Source: Archangium violaceum (GTDB lineage Bacteria > Myxococcota > Myxococcia > Myxococcales > Myxococcaceae). Taken from it: a DNA stretch of 64,000 nt. How positions within the stretch are numbered: the stretch's first letter is position 1; every line of letters starts with the position of its first letter. The translations under genes were made by a program, and so were the position numbers. Positions 25,094 through 34,149 of this stretch are shown piece by piece. Under the pieces are notes generated by a model that ran no database searches, was not told the origin of the DNA, and worked only from the letters and a program-made list of their open reading frames with translations. The stretch is taken from assembly GCF_016887565.1 (NCBI RefSeq), contig NZ_CP069396.1, positions 957,001 through 1,021,000 on the forward strand, in the 5' to 3' direction.

Positions 25094-26908
25094 ATGCGCG
25101 AACCCGTCATCGGTATCGATCTGGGCACCACCAACAGCGCCGTGGCCTCCGTGGAGGAGGGCCGGCCCCGTGTCATCCCCTCGCGAGCGGGAGGGCGGCT
25201 GACGCCGTCCGTCGTGGGACTCACGCCGAAGACGGGCGAGCGCGTGGTGGGCGGCAAGGCGCAGGCGCTGGCCGAGGAGCATCCCGAGTGCGTGGTGTGG
25301 GCCACCAAGCGGTTCATCGGCCGGCGTTTCACCCCGGAGCTGCTGCAGGCGGCGAAGGCGGTGGTGCCCTACCAGCTGGTGGGCGGCAACACCGGGGACG
25401 TGCGCGTGAAGATGGCGGGGCGCACCGTGCCGGTCACCCAGGTGTCCGCCATGATTCTGGGTGAGCTGAAGCTGGACGCCGAGGCGCACTTCGGGCGGCC
25501 GGTGAACAAGTGCGTCATCACCGTCCCGGCCAACTTCGATGATGGTCAGCGCCAGGCCACGCGCGAGGCGGCCACCATCGCCGGGCTGGACGCCATCCGC
25601 CTCATCAACGAGCCCACCGCCGCGGCACTGGCCTACGGGCTGTCGCGCGGGTTCCAGGGCCACGCGCTCGTGTTCGACCTGGGCGGCGGCACGTTCGATG
25701 TCACCGTGTTGGAGATCACCGACGGCGTCTATGAGGTGAAGGCCACCGGAGGAGATCCGGCGCTGGGTGGCGAGGACTTCGACCTCAAAATCGTGGAGTG
25801 GCTGCTGGCGCAGGTGGAGGACAGCCACCGGGAGCTGGTGCACCGCGACGCGGTGTCCATGCGCAAGCTGAAGGTGGCCGCGGAGCAGGCCAAGCGCGAG
25901 CTGACGGAGTACGAGGAGACGCTCATCTCCCTGGCGGGCCTGGGGGACCACACCCAGGGCGGGTGGAAGCTGACGGGCCTGGAGACGGCGCTCACGCGCG
26001 ACTTCTTCGAGCAGCTCATCGCGCCGCTGTCCAAGCGCTGCCTGGACGTGTGCGCGTCGGTGATGCAGGAGGCGCGGATGGATCCGCGCTCGGTGGACAC
26101 GGTGCTGCTGGTGGGCGGCATGACGCGCGTGCCGCTGATTCGCCGGCTGGTGGCGGACTTCTTCGGCAAGGCGCCGTCCACGGACGTGAACCCGGACGAG
26201 GCGGTGGCGCTGGGGGCGGCCATCCACGCGGACGAGCTGGCGCGTCAGTCGGGCGCGGCGCTGCTGCTGGACGTGGTGGGCAACTCGCTGAGCGTGGGCG
26301 TGCTGGGCGGGAGGGTGCGGCGCCTCATCAACAAGAACAGCTCGGTGCCGGTGGTGGCCAAGGAGCTCTTCTACCCGGGCAGCCATGGACAGACGGAGGC
26401 GCGCATCTCCATCTACCAGGGCGAGAGTGACCTGCAAGACGAGAACCGCAAGCTGGGCGAGGTGGTGCTGCGCAACCTGCAGGGGACCTCGCGCACGGAC
26501 ACGCCGCTGGAGGTGACGTTCGAGCTGTCCAACGAGGGCATCCTCTCGGTGCGGGCCGCGGACCTGAAGACGGGCCTGTCCGAGGCGGTGCGGTTGGAGG
26601 CGCGTCCCCACCTGCCGGGACAGGAGGCGGAGCGGCTGGTGAAGGAGCAGGCCGCCTACGCGCAGAAGCAGGCGAGGGAGGATGCGCAGAAGACCGAGGA
26701 CAAGTTCCGCAAGCTGCTGGAGCGCGGGGACAAGCTGGCGAAGCTGCTGCAGCAGAGCGCGAAGGAGAACCCCGGCGAGCAGGCGGAGGCCGCGGTGACC
26801 AACGTGCAGTCGCTGCTGGACTCGGGCCGCGCGGCCCTGGAGTCCGGGGACGCTGAGCAGTGCGCCCAGGTGGCGCGTCAGCTCAACCAGCTCCTGTCGG
26901 GACGCTGA
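25094..26908 (+). CDS. Hsp70/DnaK-family chaperone paralogue
   Basis: 604 residues. ATPase domain with phosphate loops GIDLGTTNSAVA and DLGGGTFDVTVLE and the adenosine motif VLLVGGMTRVPLIRR; beta-sandwich substrate-binding domain from about 385; helical lid to the end. Compared with housekeeping DnaK (~640) it lacks the acidic EEVD-like Gly-rich tail, and no dnaJ or grpE is adjacent, so it is likely a specialised paralogue. Myxobacteria use such paralogues in motility and development, but which one this is cannot be told. The start at 25094 begins MREPVIGIDLG; the extension upstream is not Hsp70. Confidence 0.92.
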   Translation: MREPVIGIDLGTTNSAVASVEEGRPRVIPSRAGGRLTPSVVGLTPKTGERVVGGKAQALAEEHPECVVWATKRFIGRRFTPELLQAAKAVVPYQLVGGNTGDVRVKMAGRTVPVTQVSAMILGELKLDAEAHFGRPVNKCVITVPANFDDGQRQATREAATIAGLDAIRLINEPTAAALAYGLSRGFQGHALVFDLGGGTFDVTVLEITDGVYEVKATGGDPALGGEDFDLKIVEWLLAQVEDSHRELVHRDAVSMRKLKVAAEQAKRELTEYEETLISLAGLGDHTQGGWKLTGLETALTRDFFEQLIAPLSKRCLDVCASVMQEARMDPRSVDTVLLVGGMTRVPLIRRLVADFFGKAPSTDVNPDEAVALGAAIHADELARQSGAALLLDVVGNSLSVGVLGGRVRRLINKNSSVPVVAKELFYPGSHGQTEARISIYQGESDLQDENRKLGEVVLRNLQGTSRTDTPLEVTFELSNEGILSVRAADLKTGLSEAVRLEARPHLPGQEAERLVKEQAAYAQKQAREDAQKTEDKFRKLLERGDKLAKLLQQSAKENPGEQAEAAVTNVQSLLDSGRAALESGDAEQCAQVARQLNQLLSGR

Positions 26909-26927
26909 GGCGGGCCGCTGGCGCGGC

Positions 26928-28349
26928 TCACGGTGTCGTGGTGATGCGCACCATGCGGCCGATGGAGGGCACTCCCGCGTCGTTCACCAGGAAGAGCTGG
27001 TAGTAGCCCGGCGGGGCCACGTTGTTGTTCGCCGGAGCGCTGAGGGTGAGGACGCCGCTGCCACGCGTGAAGCCCAGGGTGACGAGCCGCTGGTTCTGGT
27101 CGAAGGCATGTGTCACCGAGCCGAGGGCGATCAACGTCACCTTCGTCACCCGGGCCGCGTCCGGAGTGGAGAGGGTGAAGGTCGTCCCGGGTGTCACCAC
27201 GTCCGGCGCCGAGCTCACCGTGGGGCGAGCGCCCTTGAAGAGATAGGGGGGCGAGAAGACCTCGGCGCTCCTCACGTTGCGGCCGCCCGCGCTCAGCACG
27301 CGCCCGTCCGGCAGCAGCAGCGAGGTGGAGTGGTAGCCACGGTAGACGCGGTTGCTGGAGAGCCTCGTCCAGACGTTGGTGGTGGGGTTCCACACCTCGG
27401 CCAGGAAGACGGGCGCGTTCTTGTTGTCGAAGCCGCTGCCCTTGCTGCCGCCCATGACGAGCACCGTGCCATCGGGGAGGAGCGTCGCGTTGTGCTGGCG
27501 CCGGGGCGTGCTCATGGGCGCCATGTACCGCCAGACGGGAGTGGTCGCGGTGAGATCGATCTGCTCGACGGTGGCGGTGGGAGGATCCCCCCCGCCGATG
27601 ATGACCACCTTGCCATCGAGGATGACCGCGGGCCCGTAGCTCCGGGAGCCGAAGTTGCTCGAGGGCGCCGAGCTCCAGGCGCCCGTGCCGTTCGGGTCCA
27701 TGAAGCGGCAGGTCCGTGATGGCCCGGCCAGGAACAGTCTGCCATTGGGCGCCAGGAACAACCGCGGGTAGTACGGCAGCTTGAGCCGCGCGGTCGTCAT
27801 GTCCCGCCAGGTCCCCGTGGCGGCCAGGTAGCGCTGGGGCAGCTCGTTCATGATGCCGGTGCCCACGGTTTCGCCCGAGGTCACCATCACGTCTCCATTG
27901 GAGAGCGTGGTGTTGGTGGGGTACCAGCGCCCGTCGTTCATGTCCGGCAGGCGCGTCCACCCCGAGGTGAAGGGGTCGAAGAGGCTCGCGTCCTCCAGGC
28001 CCACGTGGCTCTCGATGTGCCCACCGGTCACGAGCAGCCGGCCATCCGCGAGGTACGAGTGGCCGGCGCAGAAGCTGTTGTAGCCCGGCCAGGGCAGCGA
28101 GCTGATGCCGTTGGTCGCCGGGTCCCAGAGCCGCGGGGGTGTATCGCCCTCGCCGAACTCACCGATGAACATCACCTTGCCGGTGGGCAGCAGGTGGGTG
28201 TGGGTGGCGGAGATGGGCCAGGACATGATGCCCGACCACTGCCCCACCTCCGCCGGGGTCTGGGCCCTCGCGGGCCATGCCAGTGTCGCGCAGCCGACGA
28301 GCCAGAGTGCGCACACGCGCGCCCGGGTGGAGAAGGATCTCATCGACAT
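26928..28349 (-). CDS. Secreted galactose-oxidase-like copper radical oxidase
   Basis: 473 residues with a Sec signal peptide (cleavage after PARA). Seven-bladed kelch/galactose-oxidase propeller followed by a C-terminal DUF1929-type domain (about 375-473). All redox-site residues of the family can be placed: Cys94 (NSFCAGH) and Tyr143 (RWYPT) for the Cys-Tyr cofactor, Tyr339-His340 (RGYHSTS) and His414 (THAFDQNQR) as copper ligands. By family it oxidises primary alcohols or aldehydes to aldehydes/acids with release of H2O2, as GlxA does in Streptomyces. GGAGG lies 5 nt before ATG 28349. It is divergent from a beta-propeller lipoprotein gene. Confidence 0.85.
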   Translation of the reverse strand: MSMRSFSTRARVCALWLVGCATLAWPARAQTPAEVGQWSGIMSWPISATHTHLLPTGKVMFIGEFGEGDTPPRLWDPATNGISSLPWPGYNSFCAGHSYLADGRLLVTGGHIESHVGLEDASLFDPFTSGWTRLPDMNDGRWYPTNTTLSNGDVMVTSGETVGTGIMNELPQRYLAATGTWRDMTTARLKLPYYPRLFLAPNGRLFLAGPSRTCRFMDPNGTGAWSSAPSSNFGSRSYGPAVILDGKVVIIGGGDPPTATVEQIDLTATTPVWRYMAPMSTPRRQHNATLLPDGTVLVMGGSKGSGFDNKNAPVFLAEVWNPTTNVWTRLSSNRVYRGYHSTSLLLPDGRVLSAGGRNVRSAEVFSPPYLFKGARPTVSSAPDVVTPGTTFTLSTPDAARVTKVTLIALGSVTHAFDQNQRLVTLGFTRGSGVLTLSAPANNNVAPPGYYQLFLVNDAGVPSIGRMVRITTTP

Positions 28350-28552
28350 CTCAGCCTCCGGAGGGGGTTGCTGCCAGTCCAGATGCAGAACCTAAGTGAG
28401 CGGGCTCGCGTGCCAATCGGTCCCGGGGTCCGAGGGAGTGATGGTTTTCCGGCTGCCCTGCACCGCCGGGCCTCGATTTTTCGAGACTCCTCGCCGCGTC
28501 ACGCACCCGCAACTCCTTGGAATCCCGAGTGCCCGGGCACGCGTCCGGCCCC

Positions 28553-28568
28553 TGGCACAGGGGTGGCA
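28553..28568 (+). promoter_or_regulatory. Candidate sigma-54 promoter
   Basis: TGGCACAGGGGTGGCA matches the -24/-12 consensus TGGCAC-N5-TTGC with the invariant GG and GC spaced by 10 nt and one mismatch (TGGC for TTGC). It lies 41 nt before the ATG of the beta-propeller lipoprotein, a suitable distance. Confidence 0.5.
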
Positions 28569-28608
28569 GAGCCCCCCGCGGCCGGAAGACGACTCGAGGA
28601 GTGGCGAC

Positions 28609-30708
28609 ATGCATGGGAAGAACCGTGGTTGGCTGGGATTCGCGCTGTTGGGTCTCGTGGGGTGCTCAGACAGGGGAGACATCCCCGACAACCAACCCGT
28701 ACAGATGAAGGCGAAGCTGGAGTCCTTCCAGAGCTGCGAGGCGCTCGAGTCCTATATCGAGGACGCCGCGGTCCTCGACATGCGCGCCTCGCTGGAGCAG
28801 TCCAAGCCGTCCTATTGGAAGACGCGGGGCGGTTGGTTCGGCTCGACCGATGATTTGGAGAACTCCGGGGGCGTTCCGGCTCCCTCCACGGGCTCTCCGA
28901 CGGGCACCCCGTCCGCTCCGACCAACCACACCGGCACCAACAACCAGGTGGCCGGGGTGGACGAGGCGGACTTCGTGAAGAACGACGGCACGCGCATCTT
29001 CGTCCTCTCTGGGCAGAAGCTGTATGCGCACCGCTCCTGGCCGGCCGAGTCGCTGCACGCGGCGTCCTCGCTGAAGCTCGAGGGCTGGCCCCGGGAGATG
29101 TTCCTGCGCGGAGACAAGGTGGTCGTCTTCTCCGAGGTCCACGAGCCGCGTCCGGACATGAGTGGAGGCAAGGGCGGTGGCTACTCGTGCGCGCCCATGA
29201 GCCCCTGCGTTGCTTCCGGGGCGACGAACACCAAGGTGACGACGGTGGACGTGTCCAACCTGGATGCGCCCCAGGTGACGGGGCAGCTGTACCTGCCGGG
29301 CGGCTACCACAACGCGCGGATGGCGGGCAGCTCGGTGCGGCTGGTGATGCGCGACGAGTTCCGCTGGCCCACCGGCGTGCGCTGGTGGCCCGACTACTCG
29401 CAAGAGCTCTGGGAGGATCAGGACCGGCTGGAGAAGGAGCTCGACAAGCTGAAGGTGCAGAACGAGCAGCTCATCCGCGAGCGCACGCTGTCCGACTGGC
29501 TGCCCGAGGGCCGGCGCAAGCGGCCGGACGGCTCGGTGGAGACGGTGGGCTACGACTGCCAGGACTTCCACAAGACGAACGCGCCCACCCGGTTGGGCAT
29601 CGTCACCGTGGCGTCGATCGACCTGGACGGGGAGGCGGCGCAGGCCCCGGGCCGCACCTCGCTGGTGGCCCAGCCGGGTGAGGTGTACGCCACCGACAGC
29701 GCGCTCTACATGGCCACGCCGCACTGGTGGTGGTGGCCGGAGGCGGGACAGAAGGACCACACCTACGTGCACAAGCTCGACCTGAGCCAGCCGCACAGCG
29801 CGCGGTACGTGGCCAGCGGCACGGTGGAGGGGCACCTGCTGGACCAGTTCAGCATGGACGAGCACGAGGGCGTGTTGCGCGTGGCCACCACCATCTCCTC
29901 GCGGGAGTCGGAGCTCGGCAACTCCTGGGGCCGCATCGAGACGACCAACCGCGTCGCCACCTATACGGAGGAGGGGGGCCAGCTGCGGCTCCTGGGCCGG
30001 AGCGAGGAGCTGGCCAAGGGCGAGCGCATCTTCAGCGCGCGCTTCCTGGGCGACAAGGGTTACGTGGTGACGTTCCGGCAGGTGGATCCGCTCTTCACCT
30101 TCGACCTGTCCGACCCGGCGCACCCGCGCAAGGTGGGCGAGCTGAAGGTGCCGGGCTTCTCCACGTACATCCATCCGCTGGGCACCACGCACCTGCTGAC
30201 GGTGGGCATGAACGTGCCGGAGAACGGTGACTGGAGCACGCGCGCCGTGAAGCTGTCCCTCTTCGACGTGTCGGACCCGGCACACCCGCGCGAGGCCTTC
30301 ACGCAACTGGTGGGCACGGCCTACGGCTGGAGCGAGTCGCTCTACCAGCACAAGGCCTTCAACTACTTCCCGGCCAAGGGGCTGCTGGCCATCCCCTTCA
30401 CGGATTGGGTGCGGCCCTACTACGGCGGCGACTACTGGGGCGGCTTCGTGAGTGATCTGCGCGTCTTCCGCGTGGACCCGGCCACCGGCTTCACCCCGGT
30501 GGGTGCGGTCTCCATGAAGGACGTGTACCAGACGATCAACTCCTACCAGTGGAGCTGGACGTACTCGCCGGCCGTGCGGCGCAGCGTGATGGCGGACGAT
30601 TACGTGTACGCCATCTCCGACGCTGGCGTGCGCGTGTCCCATGTGAGCAACCTGGCCACGCCGCTGGCCACCGTGCGCTTCGATCCCATCTCCTATACCT
30701 CTCCGTGA
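28609..30708 (+). CDS. Beta-propeller domain lipoprotein
   Basis: 699 residues. Lipobox LGLVGC (Cys19), a Thr/Ser/Gly/Pro linker (about 85-110), then the motif GVDEADFVKNDGTRIFVLSG that opens the bacterial C-terminal beta-propeller family (Beta_propel), with repeated blades containing DLSDPAHPRKVGEL and DVSDPAHPREA. A coiled insertion (about 270-300, EKELDKLKVQNEQL) interrupts the propeller. Likely an outer-membrane-attached scaffold or binding protein; ligand unknown. GAGGAG precedes the ATG. A small Cys-rich lipoprotein gene follows after 17 nt. Confidence 0.82.
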   Translation: MHGKNRGWLGFALLGLVGCSDRGDIPDNQPVQMKAKLESFQSCEALESYIEDAAVLDMRASLEQSKPSYWKTRGGWFGSTDDLENSGGVPAPSTGSPTGTPSAPTNHTGTNNQVAGVDEADFVKNDGTRIFVLSGQKLYAHRSWPAESLHAASSLKLEGWPREMFLRGDKVVVFSEVHEPRPDMSGGKGGGYSCAPMSPCVASGATNTKVTTVDVSNLDAPQVTGQLYLPGGYHNARMAGSSVRLVMRDEFRWPTGVRWWPDYSQELWEDQDRLEKELDKLKVQNEQLIRERTLSDWLPEGRRKRPDGSVETVGYDCQDFHKTNAPTRLGIVTVASIDLDGEAAQAPGRTSLVAQPGEVYATDSALYMATPHWWWWPEAGQKDHTYVHKLDLSQPHSARYVASGTVEGHLLDQFSMDEHEGVLRVATTISSRESELGNSWGRIETTNRVATYTEEGGQLRLLGRSEELAKGERIFSARFLGDKGYVVTFRQVDPLFTFDLSDPAHPRKVGELKVPGFSTYIHPLGTTHLLTVGMNVPENGDWSTRAVKLSLFDVSDPAHPREAFTQLVGTAYGWSESLYQHKAFNYFPAKGLLAIPFTDWVRPYYGGDYWGGFVSDLRVFRVDPATGFTPVGAVSMKDVYQTINSYQWSWTYSPAVRRSVMADDYVYAISDAGVRVSHVSNLATPLATVRFDPISYTSP

Positions 30709-30725
30709 GGCCAGGCCCTCGCACC

Positions 30726-31073
30726 ATGAGTGTTCTCACCGTGAAGACGCAACCGGCTCCCTCTCACCGCACCGCTCGCCGGGCCACCGTGCTCGCCGCC
30801 TCGCTGGGCCTGCTCCTGGCGGGCGGCGGGTGCGGGAAGGCGGAGGACGGGTACCTCAACCTGCTCGCCCTGCCGGAGGACTGCGAGGTCGACAAGACGT
30901 GCGCGGGCCTCGTCGGGGTGAACTGCAGGTCCGAGGTGGACGGCCCCTACTACTACGTGGAGGGACTCTCCGGCCGGATCGTCGCCACGTGCGGCGGGGC
31001 GTGCATGCTCGGGCCCCAACCCGAGCAGGGACTCTGCGTGGAGTGCCCTCCCAAGGAGTGGACGTGTAAGTAG
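30726..31073 (+). CDS. Small Cys-rich lipoprotein
   Basis: 115 residues with a lipoprotein signal (LLAGGGC) and a short mature part carrying eight or more Cys, suggesting disulphide stabilisation in the periplasm or at the surface. It starts 17 nt after the beta-propeller lipoprotein and is presumably its operon partner. No known family recognised. The in-frame extension upstream overlaps the previous gene and is rejected. Confidence 0.68.
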   Translation: MSVLTVKTQPAPSHRTARRATVLAASLGLLLAGGGCGKAEDGYLNLLALPEDCEVDKTCAGLVGVNCRSEVDGPYYYVEGLSGRIVATCGGACMLGPQPEQGLCVECPPKEWTCK

Positions 31074-31193
31074 GGGAGGCAGGTTGCCTGGGGAGCATGC
31101 GTCGGGCTCATGGGTCAGGCGAGCGGGGCGGGAGACGTCCAGGAAAGGACACCGCGCATCCGCCGCGGAAACCCGCTATAGGCCAGCCCGCCC

Positions 31194-32570
31194 ATGTCCG
31201 CCGCACTCCCCAGTCGCCGTGAAGAGCTCAAGGAGCTCTGGAAGCTCGCCCTGCCCATCGCCATCGCCCAGGCGGGCCAGTCCCTCATGAGTTTCGTGGA
31301 CACGGCGGTGGTGAGCCGTGCGGGCACGCAGGCGCTGGCCGCGGTGGGCCTGTCCACCGCGGTCTTCTTCGCCGTCAGCAGCTTCGCCATGGGGCTGATG
31401 ATGGGGGTGGACCCGCTGGTGTCGCAGGCCTTCGGCGCCGGTAACGCACGCCGCGCACGGGGACTCCTCTGGCAGGGCAGCTACCTGGCCGTCATCGTGG
31501 GCCTCGCCCTGGCGGTGCCGCTGATGGTGGTGCCTCGGATGCTGCCACTGTTCGGGGTGGACTTCGCGGAGCTGCCCGAGGTGCGGGACTACCTCGACTG
31601 GCGGGCGCCCAGCCTGCCGCTGCTGCTGCTCTTCATGACCTCGCGCTCCTACCTCCAGGCGACGGCGTTCACCCGCCCGCTGGTGGTGGCCACCGTGGTG
31701 GCCAACCTCTTCAATCTGGGCGCGGACATCGTGTTCGTCTTCGGCGGCGAGGTGCTGCCGGCCTGGTGCGGACCGCTGCGCCTGATTCCCGCCATGGGGG
31801 TGAAGGGCTCGGCCATCGCCACGTTGCTGTGCTGCGTGCTGCAGTGGGGCCTCGTCGCGTGGGCGGTGCGCAAGGTGAAGGTGCCCGGGGGCGTGCCCTC
31901 GGTGCGGCCGGTGCGCGCCGACATCCTCCAGGGGCTGCGGGTGGGTCTGCCCATCGGCCTGCACATCGCGGCGGAGGTGGGCGTCTTCTCGTTGGCGGGC
32001 GTGCTGGCGCGGTGGTTGGGCCCGGAGAGCATGAGCGCGCATCAGATCGCCATCTCCTACGGCAGCCTCTCCTTCACGGTGGCCGTGGGCATCGGCAACG
32101 CGGGCGGCGTGAGGGTGGGCTGGGCCGTGGGGGCTCGCAACACGCCCCAGGCGCGGCTGAGCGGGTTGATGGCCTTCGCCTCGGGAGCCGTCTTCATGTC
32201 GATGAGCGGGCTGCTGTTCGCGCTCTTCCCCCGGCCGCTGGCGCACCTGATGGGCACGCCGCCCGAGGTGATGTCCCTGGTGGTGCCGATGCTGATGGTG
32301 TGCGCCGTGTTCCAGATTTCCGACGGCGTGCAGGGCGTGGGCGCGGGCGTGCTGCGCGGAGCGGGGGAGACCCGCTTCACGTTCGTCGCGAACATGGTGG
32401 GGCACTACCTGGTGGGCCTGCCGGTGGCACTGATGCTGGGCTTCGGGCTGAAGCTCGGCGTGGTGGGCATCTGGTGGGGCCTGTGCGCGGGACTCACCTC
32501 CGTGGCGCTCGCGCTCTTCTGGCGCTTCAAGCGCCAGAGCTCCGGGACGTTCCAGCCGCTGGAGGCGTGA
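31194..32570 (+). CDS. MATE-family multidrug efflux transporter
   Basis: 458 residues, about twelve transmembrane helices in two homologous halves. The N-terminus shows the family pattern ALPIAIAQAGQSLMSFVDT and VDPLVSQAFGAGN; the second half has a matching HQIAISYGSLSFT and GAGNxx-like GAR-N segments. NorM-like cation/drug antiporter of the inner membrane by family. No clear Shine-Dalgarno; TATAGG at 31177-31182 could give a very short leader. Convergent with the esterase gene. Confidence 0.9.
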   Translation: MSAALPSRREELKELWKLALPIAIAQAGQSLMSFVDTAVVSRAGTQALAAVGLSTAVFFAVSSFAMGLMMGVDPLVSQAFGAGNARRARGLLWQGSYLAVIVGLALAVPLMVVPRMLPLFGVDFAELPEVRDYLDWRAPSLPLLLLFMTSRSYLQATAFTRPLVVATVVANLFNLGADIVFVFGGEVLPAWCGPLRLIPAMGVKGSAIATLLCCVLQWGLVAWAVRKVKVPGGVPSVRPVRADILQGLRVGLPIGLHIAAEVGVFSLAGVLARWLGPESMSAHQIAISYGSLSFTVAVGIGNAGGVRVGWAVGARNTPQARLSGLMAFASGAVFMSMSGLLFALFPRPLAHLMGTPPEVMSLVVPMLMVCAVFQISDGVQGVGAGVLRGAGETRFTFVANMVGHYLVGLPVALMLGFGLKLGVVGIWWGLCAGLTSVALALFWRFKRQSSGTFQPLEA

Positions 32571-32589
32571 GGGGCGGGGCGGCTGAGTC

Positions 32590-33303
32590 TCACCACGGCA
32601 GGTAGTGTTGGATCATCTGCCGCCACACCGGCCAGTCGTGCGTGCCTCCGTTCCAGATGGCCAGGTGGTTGGGGATGTCCTTCGACCACAGCAGCTTCGA
32701 CATGCTCTCGTTCGACGGCCGGCAGAAGTCGTGCTCGCCCACCGCCAGCACCATCTCCACCCGGCGCAGCGCCGCCAGCTGGGCCGCATCTCCCAGCCCC
32801 GGCAGCCACTGCATGCTCGAATGGAAGTACACGCTCTCGTCGTGGTGGCCGTCGAGGAAGTCCTCCGTCTCGAACTTGCCCCCCATCGACACCAGCCGCC
32901 GGAACACGTTCGGGTTCCTCAGCCCGATGTTGTACGTGTGGAAGCCTCCGAAGCTGCATCCTCCCAGCGTCAGCCGCCCTCCCGTGCTGCGCGACATCAG
33001 CAGCGGCACCACCTCGTGCAGCAGGTACTGCTCGTATGCCGCGTGCCTCGCCACCCGGTCATGCGGGTGGATGGACGTGTTGAACCAGCTCTCCTCGTCC
33101 ACCGAGTCCGCGCACACCACGACGTACCGCCCCGATTGGATGCGGTCCGCGATCGCCCCGATGAGGCCGAAGTCCTCCGCCTGGTAGAAGCGCCCCTTGC
33201 TCGTGGGGAGCAGCAGCACCGGCTCCCCGGAGTGTCCGAACAGCAGCACCTCCATGTCACGGCCCAGTCGCTCGCTGAACCAGCGATGGTATTCGCGATT
33301 CAT
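32590..33303 (-). CDS. Alpha/beta-hydrolase esterase
   Basis: 237 residues of the putative-esterase (esterase D/antigen-85-like) family, with a visible triad: nucleophile Ser117 in GGCSFGG, Asp192 in VGEHDF, His222 in GGTHDWPVW. No signal peptide, so cytosolic. The substrate is not evident. The start is supported by AAGGAGAGG upstream. Convergent with the MATE transporter, 19 nt between stops. Confidence 0.85.
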   Translation of the reverse strand: MNREYHRWFSERLGRDMEVLLFGHSGEPVLLLPTSKGRFYQAEDFGLIGAIADRIQSGRYVVVCADSVDEESWFNTSIHPHDRVARHAAYEQYLLHEVVPLLMSRSTGGRLTLGGCSFGGFHTYNIGLRNPNVFRRLVSMGGKFETEDFLDGHHDESVYFHSSMQWLPGLGDAAQLAALRRVEMVLAVGEHDFCRPSNESMSKLLWSKDIPNHLAIWNGGTHDWPVWRQMIQHYLPW

Positions 33304-33417
33304 AGGGCCTCTCCTTTACCCCTCGTTCACGTGCCTCGGGCGGACTCCCGTCCCGAGGGACGGTGTTGCCGCGCGGCAGTGAACAGTTGGGCACGGGGCT
33401 GGAGCCCGGGGGACGGA

Positions 33418-33453
33418 GACCCTCACCCCGGCCCTCTCCCGGCGGGAGAGGGA
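33418..33453 (+). repeat. REP-like repeat copy 3
   Basis: GACCCTCACCCC-GG-CCCTCTCCC-GGC-GGGAGAGGG, ending 3 nt before the stop of the outer-membrane protein gene at 33457 (minus strand). Confidence 0.8.
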
Positions 33454-33456
33454 GCT

Positions 33457-34041
33457 CTAGAAGCGCAGCGTGGGGCCCAGCAGGATGGTGTGCAGCGGTT
33501 TGGCGCACTCCGTGGGCGAGGTGATGTCCATGGTGCCGTCCACTCGCACGTCGCACCACTGCCACGCCGTGGACGCCGTGATGCCCAGGTGCTCGCCCAG
33601 CCACGTGTCCATGCCGACTCGCAGCGCCGTGCTCAGTCCGTCGTGCAGCATCCGCCTCGGCGTCCCCAGGTCGTCCAGCGTCAGGGGCGTCGAGCGGCTC
33701 TGCGCCACGCGCAGCCCCACCCACGGGTTCACCCCTCCATCCCGCAGGAAGCGCAGCCGCAGCTCCACCCCCAACGACCGGTAGTCCAGTTGCAATTGTT
33801 GCCCCTGGATGCGAGCGCCCCACGTCTCGGCACCCTCTCCCACCACTCCCAGTGACAGCCCGAAGGGCGCCTCCACTCCCACGTAGGCCTGGAGCGCGCC
33901 TCCCCTGGCCCGCACTCCGGAGGTGTGGTCGATGACGAAGCCGGTTGTCGCCGCGGCGTAGCCCCTCCACTCCCTCGCTGCCGATGTCCCCGACCACAAC
34001 AACGCCGCCACCAGGGTTCCGAGACTCGCAACGTGTCGCAT
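33457..34041 (-). CDS. Exported beta-barrel-like protein
   Basis: 194 residues with a signal peptide (MRHVASLGTLVAALLWSGTSA) and alternating amphipathic strands ending LLGPTLRF, the aromatic C-terminus of an outer-membrane barrel. Only about eight strands fit the length. No family recognised. The start at 34041 begins the signal peptide; sequence further upstream in frame belongs to the divergent MoxR gene. No clear ribosome-binding site. Confidence 0.7.
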   Translation of the reverse strand: MRHVASLGTLVAALLWSGTSAAREWRGYAAATTGFVIDHTSGVRARGGALQAYVGVEAPFGLSLGVVGEGAETWGARIQGQQLQLDYRSLGVELRLRFLRDGGVNPWVGLRVAQSRSTPLTLDDLGTPRRMLHDGLSTALRVGMDTWLGEHLGITASTAWQWCDVRVDGTMDITSPTECAKPLHTILLGPTLRF

Positions 34042-34149
34042 GTGGCCGCGGAGCTTAGCGCAGACCCTCCCCGTCAGGTCCACCCACACCGTGCGTACGT
34101 TCCCCGGCGGGCATTCGGCGTGGTGCCGGAGCCGGGTAGAGTCCCACCC

